Origin: Butyrivibrio sp.
Lineage (GTDB): Bacteria > Bacillota > Clostridia > Lachnospirales > Lachnospiraceae
DNA: 38,128 nucleotides
Assembly: GCA_024694565.1 (NCBI GenBank)
Contig: JAILJR010000190.1
Span: forward strand, 1 to 38,128
Direction: 5' to 3'
Part shown: positions 6,972 to 15,958 of the stretch, piece by piece
Numbering within the stretch: position 1 is the first letter of the stretch
Layout of the letters: the number at the start of each line of letters is the position of its first letter
The notes under the pieces: model-generated
The model's database searches: none
The model's input: the letters and a program-made list of their open reading frames with translations, nothing else
What the model was told of the DNA's origin: nothing
Position numbers and translations under genes: made by a program

Positions 6972-7549
6972 AACCTGTTGCCCATAAACGGAAGCATTCC
7001 GTTCATAAAAATAAGCGAAAGAATGTCCGCAATCTGCTCGGCAGGTGACTCAAATTCCTCTGAGATCCATTTATGCAGGATACCAATGGTGGTTCCGATG
7101 GTTCCTGCGATCATGTATGAATACTGCATTCTTGATACATCCGGGGCGGTATTGAAGTCAGAGGCTTTGGTGACATATCTGTGGAACATGGTCATGGCTT
7201 TTTCGAAAAAATTGTCGCCGTGAGCGTTTCTAAGCAGGTCAGCGAGGAACGGATTGCTCTTTGTGTAATTGCAGATAGCAAGAAAGAAGGATTTGCAAAG
7301 ATCCTTGTCATTCTTTGGCTTGAAGCTTTCCATCATCCTGAAAATATCGTCTATAGTCCTGTCCTCGGCGGCGGAAGCCAGCGCGGGGACATTTTCATAG
7401 TGGTTGTAAAAGGTGCTGCGGACAATTCCGGCCTTCTTGACCACATCTGCTACTGTTATCTTTCTGTAATCCTTCTCCTTTACAAGCAGGAAAAAGGCTT
7501 CTATAATCGCATCTTCGGCAGTGCTGTAACGTTCATCTGATTCGTTCAT
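6968..7549 (-). CDS. TetR/AcrR family transcriptional regulator
   Basis: A 193-residue regulator. Residues about 10-55 form the TetR DNA-binding domain: a helix with AEDAIIEAFF, then ITVADVVKKAGIVRSTFYNHYEN, the classic helix-turn-helix with the YNHY end. The C-terminal part (MQYSYMIAGTIGTTIGILHKWI) resembles the DhaS-type TetR C-terminal domain. The start at 7549 follows AGAGGTG on the reverse strand; the longer frame up to 7600 lacks a site. It is convergent with the acyl ligase operon and divergent from the large sensor kinase. It could control the acyltransferase operon, but no shared operator is proven. Confidence 0.88.
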   Translation of the reverse strand: MNESDERYSTAEDAIIEAFFLLVKEKDYRKITVADVVKKAGIVRSTFYNHYENVPALASAAEDRTIDDIFRMMESFKPKNDKDLCKSFFLAICNYTKSNPFLADLLRNAHGDNFFEKAMTMFHRYVTKASDFNTAPDVSRMQYSYMIAGTIGTTIGILHKWISEEFESPAEQIADILSLIFMNGMLPFMGNRF

Positions 7550-7593
7550 ACTTTTCACCTCTGTAAACGAAAGTTTTTTCTGGCTTATTCCGG

Positions 7594-7794
7594 GTAACAA
7601 TTCAGTGGCCAGCCAGCCTGAGCAGGCCGGAACAAGTGAAAGGCTGAGCCGGGGTGCCTTGAAAAACGTCGGTACTTAGCGCGCGTATTTTGGGCGCTTA
7701 GTACCGCTACGTTTTTCACGGAGCGAAAGCGCCACCTCGGGCAGACTTGCACTTGTGACTGACTGCTCAGGCCGGCTGGCCACTGAATTGTAAC
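7594..7794. repeat. 201-bp nested palindromic element (MITE/REP-like)
   Basis: The ends are 21-bp inverted repeats (GTAACAATTCAGTGG... and ...CCACTGAATTGTAAC) with one mismatch. Inside, further paired blocks follow in order: GCCTGAGCAG/CTGCTCAGGC-like, ACAAGTG/CACTTGT, and a central stem TGAAAAACGT.GGTACT.AGCGC with GCGCT.AGTACC...ACGTTTTTCA. The whole unit would fold as one long rod. It lies between the divergent regulator and kinase genes and has no coding potential. Shorter relatives are at 1520-1540 and 14723-14765. It fills most of the 344-bp gap. Confidence 0.75.
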
Positions 7795-7893
7795 TATTCC
7801 TGTTGGATGCGCGATATTATCTGCGCTGAATAGTTACAGTTTATCAGATATGTTAAAATAAAGGTAGCAATTTCTAGGAGGGAGTTAACAGCG

Positions 7894-10800
7894 ATGCGGG
7901 AGTTGTTGCTTGGAATGCAGTATTTAAGCATTATCGGAATATTTCTGGAGGGCGTGATAATATTCAGGCACATGAAGACGTCGCTCCATTCCTATCTGTT
8001 TGTGAGCTGCATTGCCGCGCTGGCTGCAAATGTGGGGTATCTGCTGGAGCTTAAGGCCGTTAGTGAGGATGAGTATATAACGGCGCTTAAGTTTTCTTAT
8101 GCAGGGAGAATCTGGTATGCGTTCTTTCTGTTCCTTTTCATAGTAAGACTGTGCGACAGAAAGATACCGCGCGCCATGGCTGCGGCTCTTTTGCTGATCC
8201 ATGCCTTAACGTATTGTGTGATACTGAATCTAAAGAATACCACCCTGTACTATACCGACATGCGATTCGATACAGATGGTATTTTTCCAAAGCTGTTTCA
8301 TGGGAACGGGATATTACACCATTTAACAATGGGTCTTGTGTTATTTTATATTATCTGCGGGATAATAATGCTCATTCTTTCCTATAAAAAGACGGCGAAT
8401 ATGGCATCAAGGCGCAGGTTCCTTACAGTGATGATAGCGGTCCTGGCGGAAGGAGCTTTCTTTGTGGCTCAGCTGATTGGCGAAAAGGGTTTTGCGTACG
8501 CCTTCGATTTCACGATGTTCGGCTATTTTTTCGGGACACTGATAATGCTGATCGCAATTCTTTCCTTTGACCTTCTCGGGACAAAGGAGCTGGCAAAAGA
8601 GTACATTATTGAAAGAATTTCGGAGGGAATCATCGCAGTTGACAATAATGGCGCGGTCAAGTACTTCAATGAGCCGATAAAAAAGCTCTATCCGGACTTT
8701 GAAAGCCGCAGGGATGCTGTGATAGCATCAATAACCAGCGCTATTAAAAACGGAGAGTCTATTACGCTGGATGACAGGATATTTTCGCCGGAATTAAACT
8801 CCCTGGTCTATGAGGGCGTGGACTACGGAAAGCTGTACGTTCTTGTGGATGACACAGATCATTACAGATATATGGAAGCGCTTGAAAAGCAGAAGGAATT
8901 TGCGGATAAGGCAAGTGAGGCAAAGAGCAGGTTCCTTGCCAGTATGTCCCACGAGATCAGAACGCCGATAAGTGCGGTACTGGGAATGGATGAGATGATC
9001 CTGCGTCAGGCAACACAGAAGTCCATTCGCGCCTATGCCTACGACATTATGGATGCGGGTAAAGCGCTCCTGTCACTGATCGGAGATATCCTCGACCTGT
9101 CAAAGGTTGAAGAGGGGAAGATGGAAATAGTCCCTGTCCAGTATGAGCTTGCATCACTTATAAACGATCTGGTGAACATGGTCAGGACAAGGGCGGTAAA
9201 AAAGGGCCTTCAGCTTAATGTAGATGTGGATGAGCATATTCCGGAGTATCTTGAGGGTGATGAAGTGCGTATCAGGCAGTGCGCCCTCAATCTTTTGACT
9301 AATGCCGTAAAATACACGGAGAGCGGCTCTGTGACACTGAATGTCTCCTACAGCAAAAAGGATGAAAACAGTATTTTCCTGAACTTCAGAGTGACAGATA
9401 CTGGTATTGGAATGAGAAAAGAGGATATGGAGGCTCTTTTTTCTCCCTATATCCGGATCGAGGAGAAGAGAAACCGCACCATCGAGGGCACCGGTCTTGG
9501 CATGAGCATTACAAGGCAGCTTCTTGAGCTGATGGGAAGCACGCTCTGTGTGGAGAGCGAGTACGGAAGGGGCTCTGATTTTTCTTTTTCCGTGGAGCAG
9601 AAGGTCATCTCATTTGAAGAGATAGGAGATTATTCCGGGCGCTACAACGAAGTACGAGAAAAGGAATATGAATACAGGCAGCTGTTTAATGCACCTGATG
9701 CGAGGATCCTTGTTGTTGATGACACTGAGATGAATCATACGGTGATAACGGGTCTTCTAAATAAGACGGGGATGCGTATTGACTGCGCCATGTCCGGAGA
9801 TGATGCACTGACGCTGGCGGCAGTCAATGAATATGATGTGATCTTCATTGACCACATGATGCCCGGCATGGACGGCATTGAGACCTTGGAACGTCTCAGA
9901 GAGCTTGATAAAAACAGGGAAACGCCTATGGTTGCCCTAACTGCCAATGCTGTGTCCGGCGCCAGACAGATGTATCTTGACGCAGGCTTCAGCGACTACA
10001 TCTCAAAGCCGGTGGACGGCGTAAGACTTGAAAAAATGCTTCTTTCCCTGCTTCCAAAGGACAAGGTAAGGCTTCCCGGGGATGAGGGCGATAGAGCCGT
10101 GGACAACAAAGAAACAGAGCTGTCGAGGATACTTGTGGTTGATGACAGTCCTGAGATTCATGAGCTTGTCAGGAGTATCCTGGGTCAGAGCTACAATATT
10201 GATGTCTGCAGTCTTGGAAAAGAAGTATTTTCGATGGCTAAAAAGCTTTCACCTGATCTTATCATGCTGGATATATATCTTCCTGACGAGAATGGATTCG
10301 AAGTCATGGAGCAGCTGAAGATGGATGAGAGGACTTCGGATATTCCGGTGCTTCTTATAACCGGGGACGGTGACAGCATCACGGAGGAGAACGGCTTCAA
10401 GAGCGGTGCTGCTGACTACATCAGAAAGCCCTTTGAGCCGGAGGTGCTCAGGCAGCGCATAAAGCGCATAATCGATCTGTCACACTATCAGCGCTCGATT
10501 GAGGACGAGGTCCAGCAGCAGACTAAAAAGAGCAGCCGTCTTTCCCGGGAAATTATGCTCACTCTTTCAAAAGCGGTTGATATTAAAGACCATTACACCG
10601 ATGGTCATTCAAGGAGAGTGGCGGCCATAAGTGCTGAGATCGCAAGAAGGCTGGGAAAGACTCCGGCGGAGCAGGTTGAGCAGTATGAGATAGGTCTTTT
10701 GCACGATATAGGCAAGATCGGGATCCATGAGGACATTATACACAAAACAAGCCGCCTTACGGATGATGAGTTCAGGGAGATCAAGGAGCACACGCTAAAG

Positions 10801-11790
10801 GGCTACGAGATACTAAAGGAGATCGAGGATATGCCAAAGCTGTGGGAGGGCGCCAGATGGCACCACGAGCGCTTTGACGGAACAGGCTATCCGGACGGAC
10901 TGTTAGGCACCAATATACCTGAGGCTGCAAGGATAGTCTGCGTGGCGGACTGCTATGATGCAATGACCAGCACCAGAACCTATTCCACGCCTAAGAGGCA
11001 GGAGGATGTCAGAGCTGAGATCGTGCGGTGCAGCGGCACATGGTTTGATCCGAAGGTAGCGGATGCTCTTCTTTCCATGATAGATGAGGATGTGGACTAT
11101 CACATGAACGAGCAGTCCGACGGGAGCGATGTCTGGAAGGAGTATGAGAGGCTGTGGAAGAACAGCAGCATAAGTCAGACTCACGATGCGGGCTCTGCGA
11201 AGCAGGAGCTGCCGGAGTGGCTTTTGAAGGCTTCGGGTCTGGATGTGGATGCAGGCATAAAGAACTGCGGGTCATCCGAGGGCTACATGTCGGTACTTGC
11301 AGTATTTCATCAGACTGCAGCCGGTAAATCCGGAGAAATCCGCGGATTTTTTGAGGCAGGGGATCTGGAAAACTATACGATAAGGGTGCACGCCCTTAAG
11401 AGCTCTGCCAGGATAATCGGCGCAGCAGCTCTTTCAAAGCTTGCTGAGGGTCTGGAGAAGGCTGGAAAGCAGAAGGATACGGATTTTATAGGTGCCAATA
11501 CGGACAGGCTTCTTGACATGTACCGGGAGCTGGATGAGAAGCTCCTGGCTTTGGATGAGAAGAAGGAGGAGCTTCCGGATATTGATGATGATGCTCTCGC
11601 AGATGCGTACAATACTATAATCGAGATTGCAGATAGCATGGATTATGGGCTGATGGAGAGCATAATAGCTGACCTCAAGGGATACAGACTCAAGGATAAG
11701 GATGAAAAGAACCTGCGGGAAATCGAGAAGCGGCTGACAGAGCTTGACTTTGAGGAAATCGGCAGGATTGCCCGAAGCGGGCTGGAGTAA
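7894..11790 (+). CDS. Hybrid sensor kinase: TM-PAS-like-HisKA-HATPase-REC-REC-HD-GYP-Hpt
   Basis: A 1298-residue membrane sensor holding a complete phosphorelay and a c-di-GMP output. In order: about seven membrane segments (residues 1-225); a short PAS-like segment (about 240-330); HisKA with phospho-acceptor His353 in MSHEIRTP; HATPase with N470, DTGIG at 502 and GTGLG at 532; receiver 1 (about 603-720, Asp653); receiver 2 (about 744-860, Asp793); HD-GYP (about 885-1060) with H937-D938 in LLHDIGKIG and G998-Y-P1000 in GTGYPDG; and an Hpt domain with His1166 in HALKSSARIIGA. Known biochemistry predicts His-Asp-His-Asp transfer and hydrolysis of c-di-GMP, but the order of transfer between the two receivers is inference. 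The ribosome site AGGAGGG is 10 bases before the start. A two-receiver protein follows, perhaps a partner. All catalytic residues I looked for are present. Confidence 0.92.
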   Translation: MRELLLGMQYLSIIGIFLEGVIIFRHMKTSLHSYLFVSCIAALAANVGYLLELKAVSEDEYITALKFSYAGRIWYAFFLFLFIVRLCDRKIPRAMAAALLLIHALTYCVILNLKNTTLYYTDMRFDTDGIFPKLFHGNGILHHLTMGLVLFYIICGIIMLILSYKKTANMASRRRFLTVMIAVLAEGAFFVAQLIGEKGFAYAFDFTMFGYFFGTLIMLIAILSFDLLGTKELAKEYIIERISEGIIAVDNNGAVKYFNEPIKKLYPDFESRRDAVIASITSAIKNGESITLDDRIFSPELNSLVYEGVDYGKLYVLVDDTDHYRYMEALEKQKEFADKASEAKSRFLASMSHEIRTPISAVLGMDEMILRQATQKSIRAYAYDIMDAGKALLSLIGDILDLSKVEEGKMEIVPVQYELASLINDLVNMVRTRAVKKGLQLNVDVDEHIPEYLEGDEVRIRQCALNLLTNAVKYTESGSVTLNVSYSKKDENSIFLNFRVTDTGIGMRKEDMEALFSPYIRIEEKRNRTIEGTGLGMSITRQLLELMGSTLCVESEYGRGSDFSFSVEQKVISFEEIGDYSGRYNEVREKEYEYRQLFNAPDARILVVDDTEMNHTVITGLLNKTGMRIDCAMSGDDALTLAAVNEYDVIFIDHMMPGMDGIETLERLRELDKNRETPMVALTANAVSGARQMYLDAGFSDYISKPVDGVRLEKMLLSLLPKDKVRLPGDEGDRAVDNKETELSRILVVDDSPEIHELVRSILGQSYNIDVCSLGKEVFSMAKKLSPDLIMLDIYLPDENGFEVMEQLKMDERTSDIPVLLITGDGDSITEENGFKSGAADYIRKPFEPEVLRQRIKRIIDLSHYQRSIEDEVQQQTKKSSRLSREIMLTLSKAVDIKDHYTDGHSRRVAAISAEIARRLGKTPAEQVEQYEIGLLHDIGKIGIHEDIIHKTSRLTDDEFREIKEHTLKGYEILKEIEDMPKLWEGARWHHERFDGTGYPDGLLGTNIPEAARIVCVADCYDAMTSTRTYSTPKRQEDVRAEIVRCSGTWFDPKVADALLSMIDEDVDYHMNEQSDGSDVWKEYERLWKNSSISQTHDAGSAKQELPEWLLKASGLDVDAGIKNCGSSEGYMSVLAVFHQTAAGKSGEIRGFFEAGDLENYTIRVHALKSSARIIGAAALSKLAEGLEKAGKQKDTDFIGANTDRLLDMYRELDEKLLALDEKKEELPDIDDDALADAYNTIIEIADSMDYGLMESIIADLKGYRLKDKDEKNLREIEKRLTELDFEEIGRIARSGLE

Positions 11791-12047
11791 CGAGTCATTC
11801 ATCCGACTGTACCTTGCGAAAATCCGGCACAAATAAGCCAAGGAATGATTGGGATGGAACACCGGAAAATGAATGACACGGCACATCGGACGGGATGAAG
11901 TAAGTGAGGGCATTTATTACGGATGATAATGCCCGGGTCACAATTTCGGATGGCGGGAAGCGAAAGCATAATAACGAAAGGCAAAGGATGGTTCTGAGGG
12001 ACTGAGCAAAGGTGCAGCCTTTGGGACCTTAGGAGAGGGAACAGAAG

Positions 12048-12809
12048 ATGGGTAACAATATGGAGACTGAGAAGGTAGTCATCATAAGCGTCAAGGACAG
12101 TTTTTTGGCAAAAAGTCTGATCACGAAGCTTGATGGGGCCGGAATAACAGCTGTTTTTTCACATGCAGGAATAAAAGATATCAAAGCTTTTGCAGATAAA
12201 ATGGAGCTTGCGGTGATCTTTCTTTCAGAGGAGATGGAGGAGGTGCCCGAGACTCTCATTTATCTCAAGGACATAATCGAGGACCGCGGAACGGGTCTTA
12301 TGCTGATTGGCGATGAGCCTGAATATGAGATGGTAAAAAAGATAATTCCGGAGCATCACATTACAGCTCTTTTCAAAAGACCGCTTAATATGGACGTCTT
12401 TGTCAAAACAGTTGCAAATTATATAGAGGAAAATACCGGAGAGAAGAGAAAGAAGAACATACTCATAGTGGATGATGACATCACGTATATGAGAACTGTC
12501 TACGGCTGGCTCAAGGACAAATATCACGTGGGCATGGCGTCAAACGGCGTACAGGCCATAAGCTATCTTAGCAAAAATAAGGCGGATCTTGTTCTGCTCG
12601 ACTATGAGATGCCAGTGGCAAACGGACCGCAGGTGCTCTCCATGCTCAAAAGTGATGACCAGACAGATCAGATACCGGTCATGTTCCTGACAGGGCACAG
12701 TGACAGGGAGAGCGTTATGTCAGTCCTGGGGCTTAGGCCGGCGGATTATCTTTTAAAAACCATAGACAGGGAAGGGCTTCTGAAGAAGCTGGAAGCTTTC
12801 TTTGCATAA
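12048..12809 (+). CDS. Response regulator with degenerate plus intact receiver domains
   Basis: A 253-residue cytoplasmic protein. The C-terminal half (from about residue 138) is a canonical receiver: acidic pair in IVDDD (142 onward), phospho-acceptor Asp185 in LLDYEMP, conserved Thr in FLTGHS, and a Lys near DYLLK. The N-terminal half (1-130) has the same length and strand-helix rhythm but shows FLSEEM where the acceptor Asp should be, so it looks like a pseudo-receiver; its KRP near residue 112 mimics the receiver KP turn. No DNA-binding or enzymatic output domain is present. AGGAGAGGGA precedes the start. Being 257 bp after the hybrid kinase on the same strand, it is a plausible phosphate sink or relay partner of that kinase. 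Confidence 0.85.
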   Translation: MGNNMETEKVVIISVKDSFLAKSLITKLDGAGITAVFSHAGIKDIKAFADKMELAVIFLSEEMEEVPETLIYLKDIIEDRGTGLMLIGDEPEYEMVKKIIPEHHITALFKRPLNMDVFVKTVANYIEENTGEKRKKNILIVDDDITYMRTVYGWLKDKYHVGMASNGVQAISYLSKNKADLVLLDYEMPVANGPQVLSMLKSDDQTDQIPVMFLTGHSDRESVMSVLGLRPADYLLKTIDREGLLKKLEAFFA

Positions 12810-12820
12810 GACAGTTTAAA

Positions 12821-12923
12821 TAATGATTCGCCCGCCAAAAGCTCGCCCGGCCGGTTTCGGCTGTGTGAGCTTTTGGCGGGCGAATCATTATAAAAAAGCC
12901 AGAGGCGTTTGGCCTCTGGCTTT
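12821..12923. terminator. Tandem bidirectional terminators
   Basis: First hairpin: a perfect 24-bp stem, 12821-12844 with 12867-12890 (TAATGATTCGCCCGCC... arm), 22-base loop. Second: AAAGCCAGAGGC (12895-12906) with GCCTCTGGCTTT (12912-12923), loop GTTTG, flanked by A- and T-runs so it can work for both strands. They separate the convergent response regulator and chemoreceptor. Confidence 0.9.
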
Positions 12924-12935
12924 ATCATTGAAATT

Positions 12936-14582
12936 TTACGCTTTGAAAAATGCGATATCTTTGTTGAGACTTTCGGCGATGCTTTTAAGCTCGTTGGCAT
13001 TGGAAGCAAGAGTAGTAACAGTTGCGGAAAGTTCTTCCATTGAAGCGCCTGTCTCTTCTGAGGATGCGGCATTCTCCTGCGATATTGCCGAAAGGGCACT
13101 CATTGTGTCTACAACGGCATTCTTTGAGGATTCGCACTGATCAGCACCTCTGCTGATGGTCTTTACGCCGCCGACAGTGGAGTTGATGTCATCAAGCATT
13201 CCGTTGATGGACTCAATGGTTCCTTCAAGTGCCTGCTGCTGGTCGAAGTTGCCCTGCCTTACATCACCGGCGGCGTGTACTGCAGCGTTTGACTCATCAA
13301 GAAGAATTTCCATTTCCTTCTTTATCTCATCTGCCATCTGTCTTGAGTCTTCAGCAAGCTTTCCGATCTCACCGGCAACTACAGCGAATCCCTTTCCGGC
13401 TTCACCTGCTCTTGCAGCCTCAATTGAAGCATTGAGGGAGAGGAGGTTGGTCTGCGTAGCTATGGAAGTGATGCCCTCAACCTTGGAGGAAATGTTATTG
13501 ACAGCTTCCTGTGTGCGCTGGATAGTTGATGAAATCTCGTCAATCTTGGCTGTCATCTCTGTGGATGCATCCTTAAGGGACTTCAGGGATGTGCTGGAAA
13601 CCTCGGAAGCCTCCTTCATCTTGCCGGCAAGGGTATCCAGCTGACTTGTTGAGGACTGAACTTCTCCTACAGCATCACCGATGCGGCCTACGTTGCTTGC
13701 TGCATTCTGAATCTCATCAGCCTGCTGTGTAGCACCCGATGCAATTTCCTGAACAGCGTTCGATACATCATCAGCGGTATGTGAGATCTGATCAGCCATA
13801 TCTGACAGCTCCATAGAGGATGAGGTCACGATTTCCACAGAATTTTTGATATTTGACACTATTCCGGAGAGTGTGTCTATAACTTTATTTGTGTTGTTGA
13901 TCGCAAAGCCGAGCTCATCCTTTCTGTCGAGATACTTGTCTGCCTTGACAAACTCTCCGTTAGCCAGATGTTCGATGCTCTTATTCATAACACCAATACA
14001 ATTTGCCATTCCGGAGGCAACCTTAAAGGAAACGATGATAGAGACTATAAGGAGCACAGCGGCTATTACAAGCATTATTGTAATGGACCTTGATATCAGT
14101 GACTGCACGGATGCTCTTGAAACACCTGTAAATGCCATGGCTACAACTCTGCCGCTCTCATCCTTTACCGGGACATAGGCAACGAAATAGGGATTGCCTG
14201 CAACCTGTGTGTTTGTTGAGGTAAAGGTCTGTCCTCCGTTTATTACGGCTTTTATAACAGTATCTGCAGCCTTTGTACCTATTACAGAGCTGCCGAGGGA
14301 AGAATTCTTTCTGGTATCGCCTTCAAACCATGTGAAGTCATAGCCGGAATTCTGCTTTAAGGAAACCTCAGTTTCATTGTCGCCTGCAGCGCGGTCTGTA
14401 AGATGTCCTGCGATATCCTTGTAGGTATATGCAGATGAAAGAAGTCCCTTTAAAACTTCCCCTTCCACTCCGGACTTCATAAAGCTGATTCCGGTTATCA
14501 GTAGTGCAATTGTTATTAAGATAGAAGGAATGAGTGTGATTGCAAGCATTCTTTGTTTTACTGAAAACCCTTTTTTGTCCAT
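12936..14582 (-). CDS. Methyl-accepting chemotaxis protein with periplasm-side Cache sensor
   Basis: A 548-residue chemoreceptor. An N-terminal membrane helix (about 10-32) and a second one (about 180-205) bracket an extracellular sensor whose pattern ([47 protein letters not shown]) fits a single-Cache domain. A HAMP linker and long coiled coil follow, with the highly conserved hairpin tip [19 protein letters not shown] that docks CheA/CheW. The C-terminus ends in [11 protein letters not shown] without the CheR-binding pentapeptide. The start at 14582 is set by AGGAGG on the reverse strand; the longer frame to 14657 lacks a site. It implies a chemotactic cell, although no flagellar or che genes lie in this window. 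Ligand unknown; Cache receptors usually sense small organic molecules. Confidence 0.95.
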   Translation of the reverse strand: MDKKGFSVKQRMLAITLIPSILITIALLITGISFMKSGVEGEVLKGLLSSAYTYKDIAGHLTDRAAGDNETEVSLKQNSGYDFTWFEGDTRKNSSLGSSVIGTKAADTVIKAVINGGQTFTSTNTQVAGNPYFVAYVPVKDESGRVVAMAFTGVSRASVQSLISRSITIMLVIAAVLLIVSIIVSFKVASGMANCIGVMNKSIEHLANGEFVKADKYLDRKDELGFAINNTNKVIDTLSGIVSNIKNSVEIVTSSSMELSDMADQISHTADDVSNAVQEIASGATQQADEIQNAASNVGRIGDAVGEVQSSTSQLDTLAGKMKEASEVSSTSLKSLKDASTEMTAKIDEISSTIQRTQEAVNNISSKVEGITSIATQTNLLSLNASIEAARAGEAGKGFAVVAGEIGKLAEDSRQMADEIKKEMEILLDESNAAVHAAGDVRQGNFDQQQALEGTIESINGMLDDINSTVGGVKTISRGADQCESSKNAVVDTMSALSAISQENAASSEETGASMEELSATVTTLASNANELKSIAESLNKDIAFFKA

Positions 14583-14628
14583 AACGCCTCCTAAATATTG
14601 TGTAAATAGGTACAATTGACTTAATACG

Positions 14629-14657
14629 ATAATATTATAACGAAATTGCGGGTACAA
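14629..14657 (-). promoter_or_regulatory. Probable sigma-A promoter of the chemoreceptor gene
   Basis: On the reverse strand TTGTAC (14657-14652) and TATTAT (14634-14629) are spaced by 17 bases, about 50 bases before the start codon. A sigma-28 promoter, common for motility genes, was not seen. Confidence 0.45.
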
Positions 14658-14722
14658 TTATATAGCTTTCACGATATTTTTATAAAAAATTAATCTGTAG
14701 CGATTAACTTAACGGCAGGAGC

Positions 14723-14765
14723 GCTACAATTCAGTGCCTCTGCTGGCTGACCGTTGAATTGTAAC
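14723..14765. repeat. Short member of the palindromic repeat family
   Basis: GCTACAATTCA at the left pairs with TGAATTGTAAC at the right around about 20 bases. The right arm (14745-14765) matches the ends of the 201-bp element at 18 of 21 positions. It is like that element with its whole middle removed. Confidence 0.6.
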
Positions 14766-14875
14766 GCGGGGCAGAAATCTGAAATTTTATAATTATAAAA
14801 TGAATTGTGCCACTAATCTGTGATATGATAAATGTTGAGCATCAATTATCAAAAGCTAAGGAGGTTTTTATAATT

Positions 14876-15250
14876 ATGAAGATTTTTAAGTGTGAAAAAT
14901 GTGGAAATATGGTAGTAAAGATCAATAATGCTGTCTGCGGTCCTGTTTGCTGCGGCGATCCGATGACAGAGCTGATCCCCGGAACATCAGATGGCGCTTT
15001 TGAGAAGCACGTTCCGGTTGTAGAGGTTAATGGCAGCAAGGTAGTTGTGAAGGTTGGCGAAGTTGAGCATCCAATGATGGATAATCACTTTATCCAGTAT
15101 ATCTTCCTTGAGACAGACAAGGGCTTCATGATGAAAGAGCTTAAGCCGGGCGAGAAGCCTTGCGCTGAATTTGCTCTTGCAGACGGAGAGAAGGCAGTAG
15201 CAGCTTACGAGTACTGCAATCTGCACGGTCTCTGGAAGGCAGATATCTGA
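14876..15250 (+). CDS. Desulfoferrodoxin (superoxide reductase)
   Basis: A 124-residue non-haem iron protein that reduces superoxide to hydrogen peroxide without making oxygen, a typical anaerobe defence. The N-terminal desulforedoxin-type centre has C6-x2-C9 and C25-C26. The catalytic centre ligands are H45 (in E43-K44-H45-V-P), H65, H71, C114 and H117 (C-N-L-H), all in place; K44 is the residue known to aid superoxide entry. Length fits the two-centre (class II) form. Start 14876 follows AAGGAGG; the longer frame from 14807 adds residues with no family match. It is a single gene closed by a strong terminator. Reduced rubredoxin or another electron donor must come from elsewhere; none is adjacent. 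Confidence 0.96.
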   Translation: MKIFKCEKCGNMVVKINNAVCGPVCCGDPMTELIPGTSDGAFEKHVPVVEVNGSKVVVKVGEVEHPMMDNHFIQYIFLETDKGFMMKELKPGEKPCAEFALADGEKAVAAYEYCNLHGLWKADI

Positions 15251-15255
15251 TCATG

Positions 15256-15294
15256 AAAAAAGGGAAGCACATTTGATGTGCTTCCCCTTTTTTT
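15256..15294 (+). terminator. Rho-independent terminator
   Basis: GGGAAGCACAT and ATGTGCTTCCC form a perfect 11-bp stem with a TTG loop, followed by eight T in CTTTTTTTT context and preceded by an A-run, so it may also work on the reverse strand. Confidence 0.95.
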
Positions 15295-15400
15295 GCTATA
15301 TGGAATGAACCGGCAGGCAAGAGCACATCCTGCCGGCTCCGGCTTTGCATATTGCACAGGCGGCTGAGTGGTCCCTGTGTTTTTCCCTATAAATGGAGGT

Positions 15401-15437
15401 GCCCCACGCGCATTTACGGGGATACGCGTAGGGCTTT
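15401..15437 (+). other. GC-rich hairpin in gene-free region
   Basis: GCCCCACGCG and CGCGTAGGGC pair at 9 of 10 positions around a 14-base loop and are followed by TTTAT. CCTGT and ACAGG further out could extend the structure. No ORF belongs to it; it may be a terminator or part of a small RNA. 15295-15400 shows nothing else. Confidence 0.4.
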
Positions 15438-15464
15438 ATCTATGAACAGGTGGGTAATATCTTT

Positions 15465-15494
15465 TTGTTGATAAATACAGTTTACGATTATAAT
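15465..15494 (+). promoter_or_regulatory. Probable promoter before the long leader
   Basis: TTGTTG (15465-15470) and a perfect TATAAT (15489-15494) are 18 bases apart; TTGATA at 15468 with 15-base spacing is an alternative -35. The following 130 bases are very AT-rich. If used, it would give a leader of about 450 bases ahead of the 117-residue gene. Confidence 0.45.
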
Positions 15495-15639
15495 GTGTTT
15501 TAAATTTGCTCAGAATATGTAGATTCTGTGAATTGCAACGAAATAAGTTTATAAAAATTTTATAAATTAAATGCATCAAAAACATATTTTAACGATATTA
15601 TGATAAATGCTTAAAAGAATATAAAGAGATGAAGGTCCG

Positions 15640-15958
15640 GCCTCTTTTGGCCGATATAAAAATTGAGCGATTTTCAAAGGCAAACTTAAGCAGTGAAGAA
15701 CACCCGTAAGAATCGCTTAGCTGTGGAACTGTTTTTTGTGCAGTGCAATCCGACAAAAAGACATGAGAAATTAGCATTGTTTTTCAATAGTTCCTTAGCA
15801 ATCTGCCATGGAAAAGACTTGTCTGATCAGCCGCTTTGCAGGATCCGGCAGATAAGTTTTCCATAGTGTTTGGGTACTCAGGATGAGTAAAGCCCGTATT
15901 TTTGTCCTCATGGACGTTTGGTATTTGTCCCGCAGGACTAATAACAGGAGGTTCGTAA
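15640..15958 (+). promoter_or_regulatory. Structured 5' leader of the 117-residue gene
   Basis: This gene-free stretch contains a series of pairings on the + strand: CGGCC/GGCCG near 15645; AGCGATT (15666-15672) with AATCGCT (15711-15717) closing a 38-base loop that contains AAAGGCAAAC; GGAACT/AGTTCC (about 15726-15793); TGGAAAA.ACTT.TCTG with CAGA.AAGTTTTCCA (about 15808-15867); and two small GTCC/GGAC hairpins (near 15904 and 15927), the last just before the AGGAGG. It fits a regulatory leader, but I cannot match it to a known riboswitch class; it lacks the GEMM c-di-GMP core. Confidence 0.45.

Noticed and set aside
10903-11913. Several reverse-strand ORFs inside the hybrid kinase
   Set aside because: They lie opposite the HD-GYP and Hpt coding region, whose motifs are unambiguous; the antisense products show no domain.
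15640-15660. Sigma-28 flagellar promoter from GGCCGATATAA
   Set aside because: No TAAA -35 at about 15 bases; the GGCC lies in a local hairpin.
15640-15720. c-di-GMP (GEMM) riboswitch, suggested by AAAGGCAAAC and the abundance of c-di-GMP proteins
   Set aside because: The second conserved block (GACGCAAAGCC type) and the receptor are missing; only a short resemblance remains.
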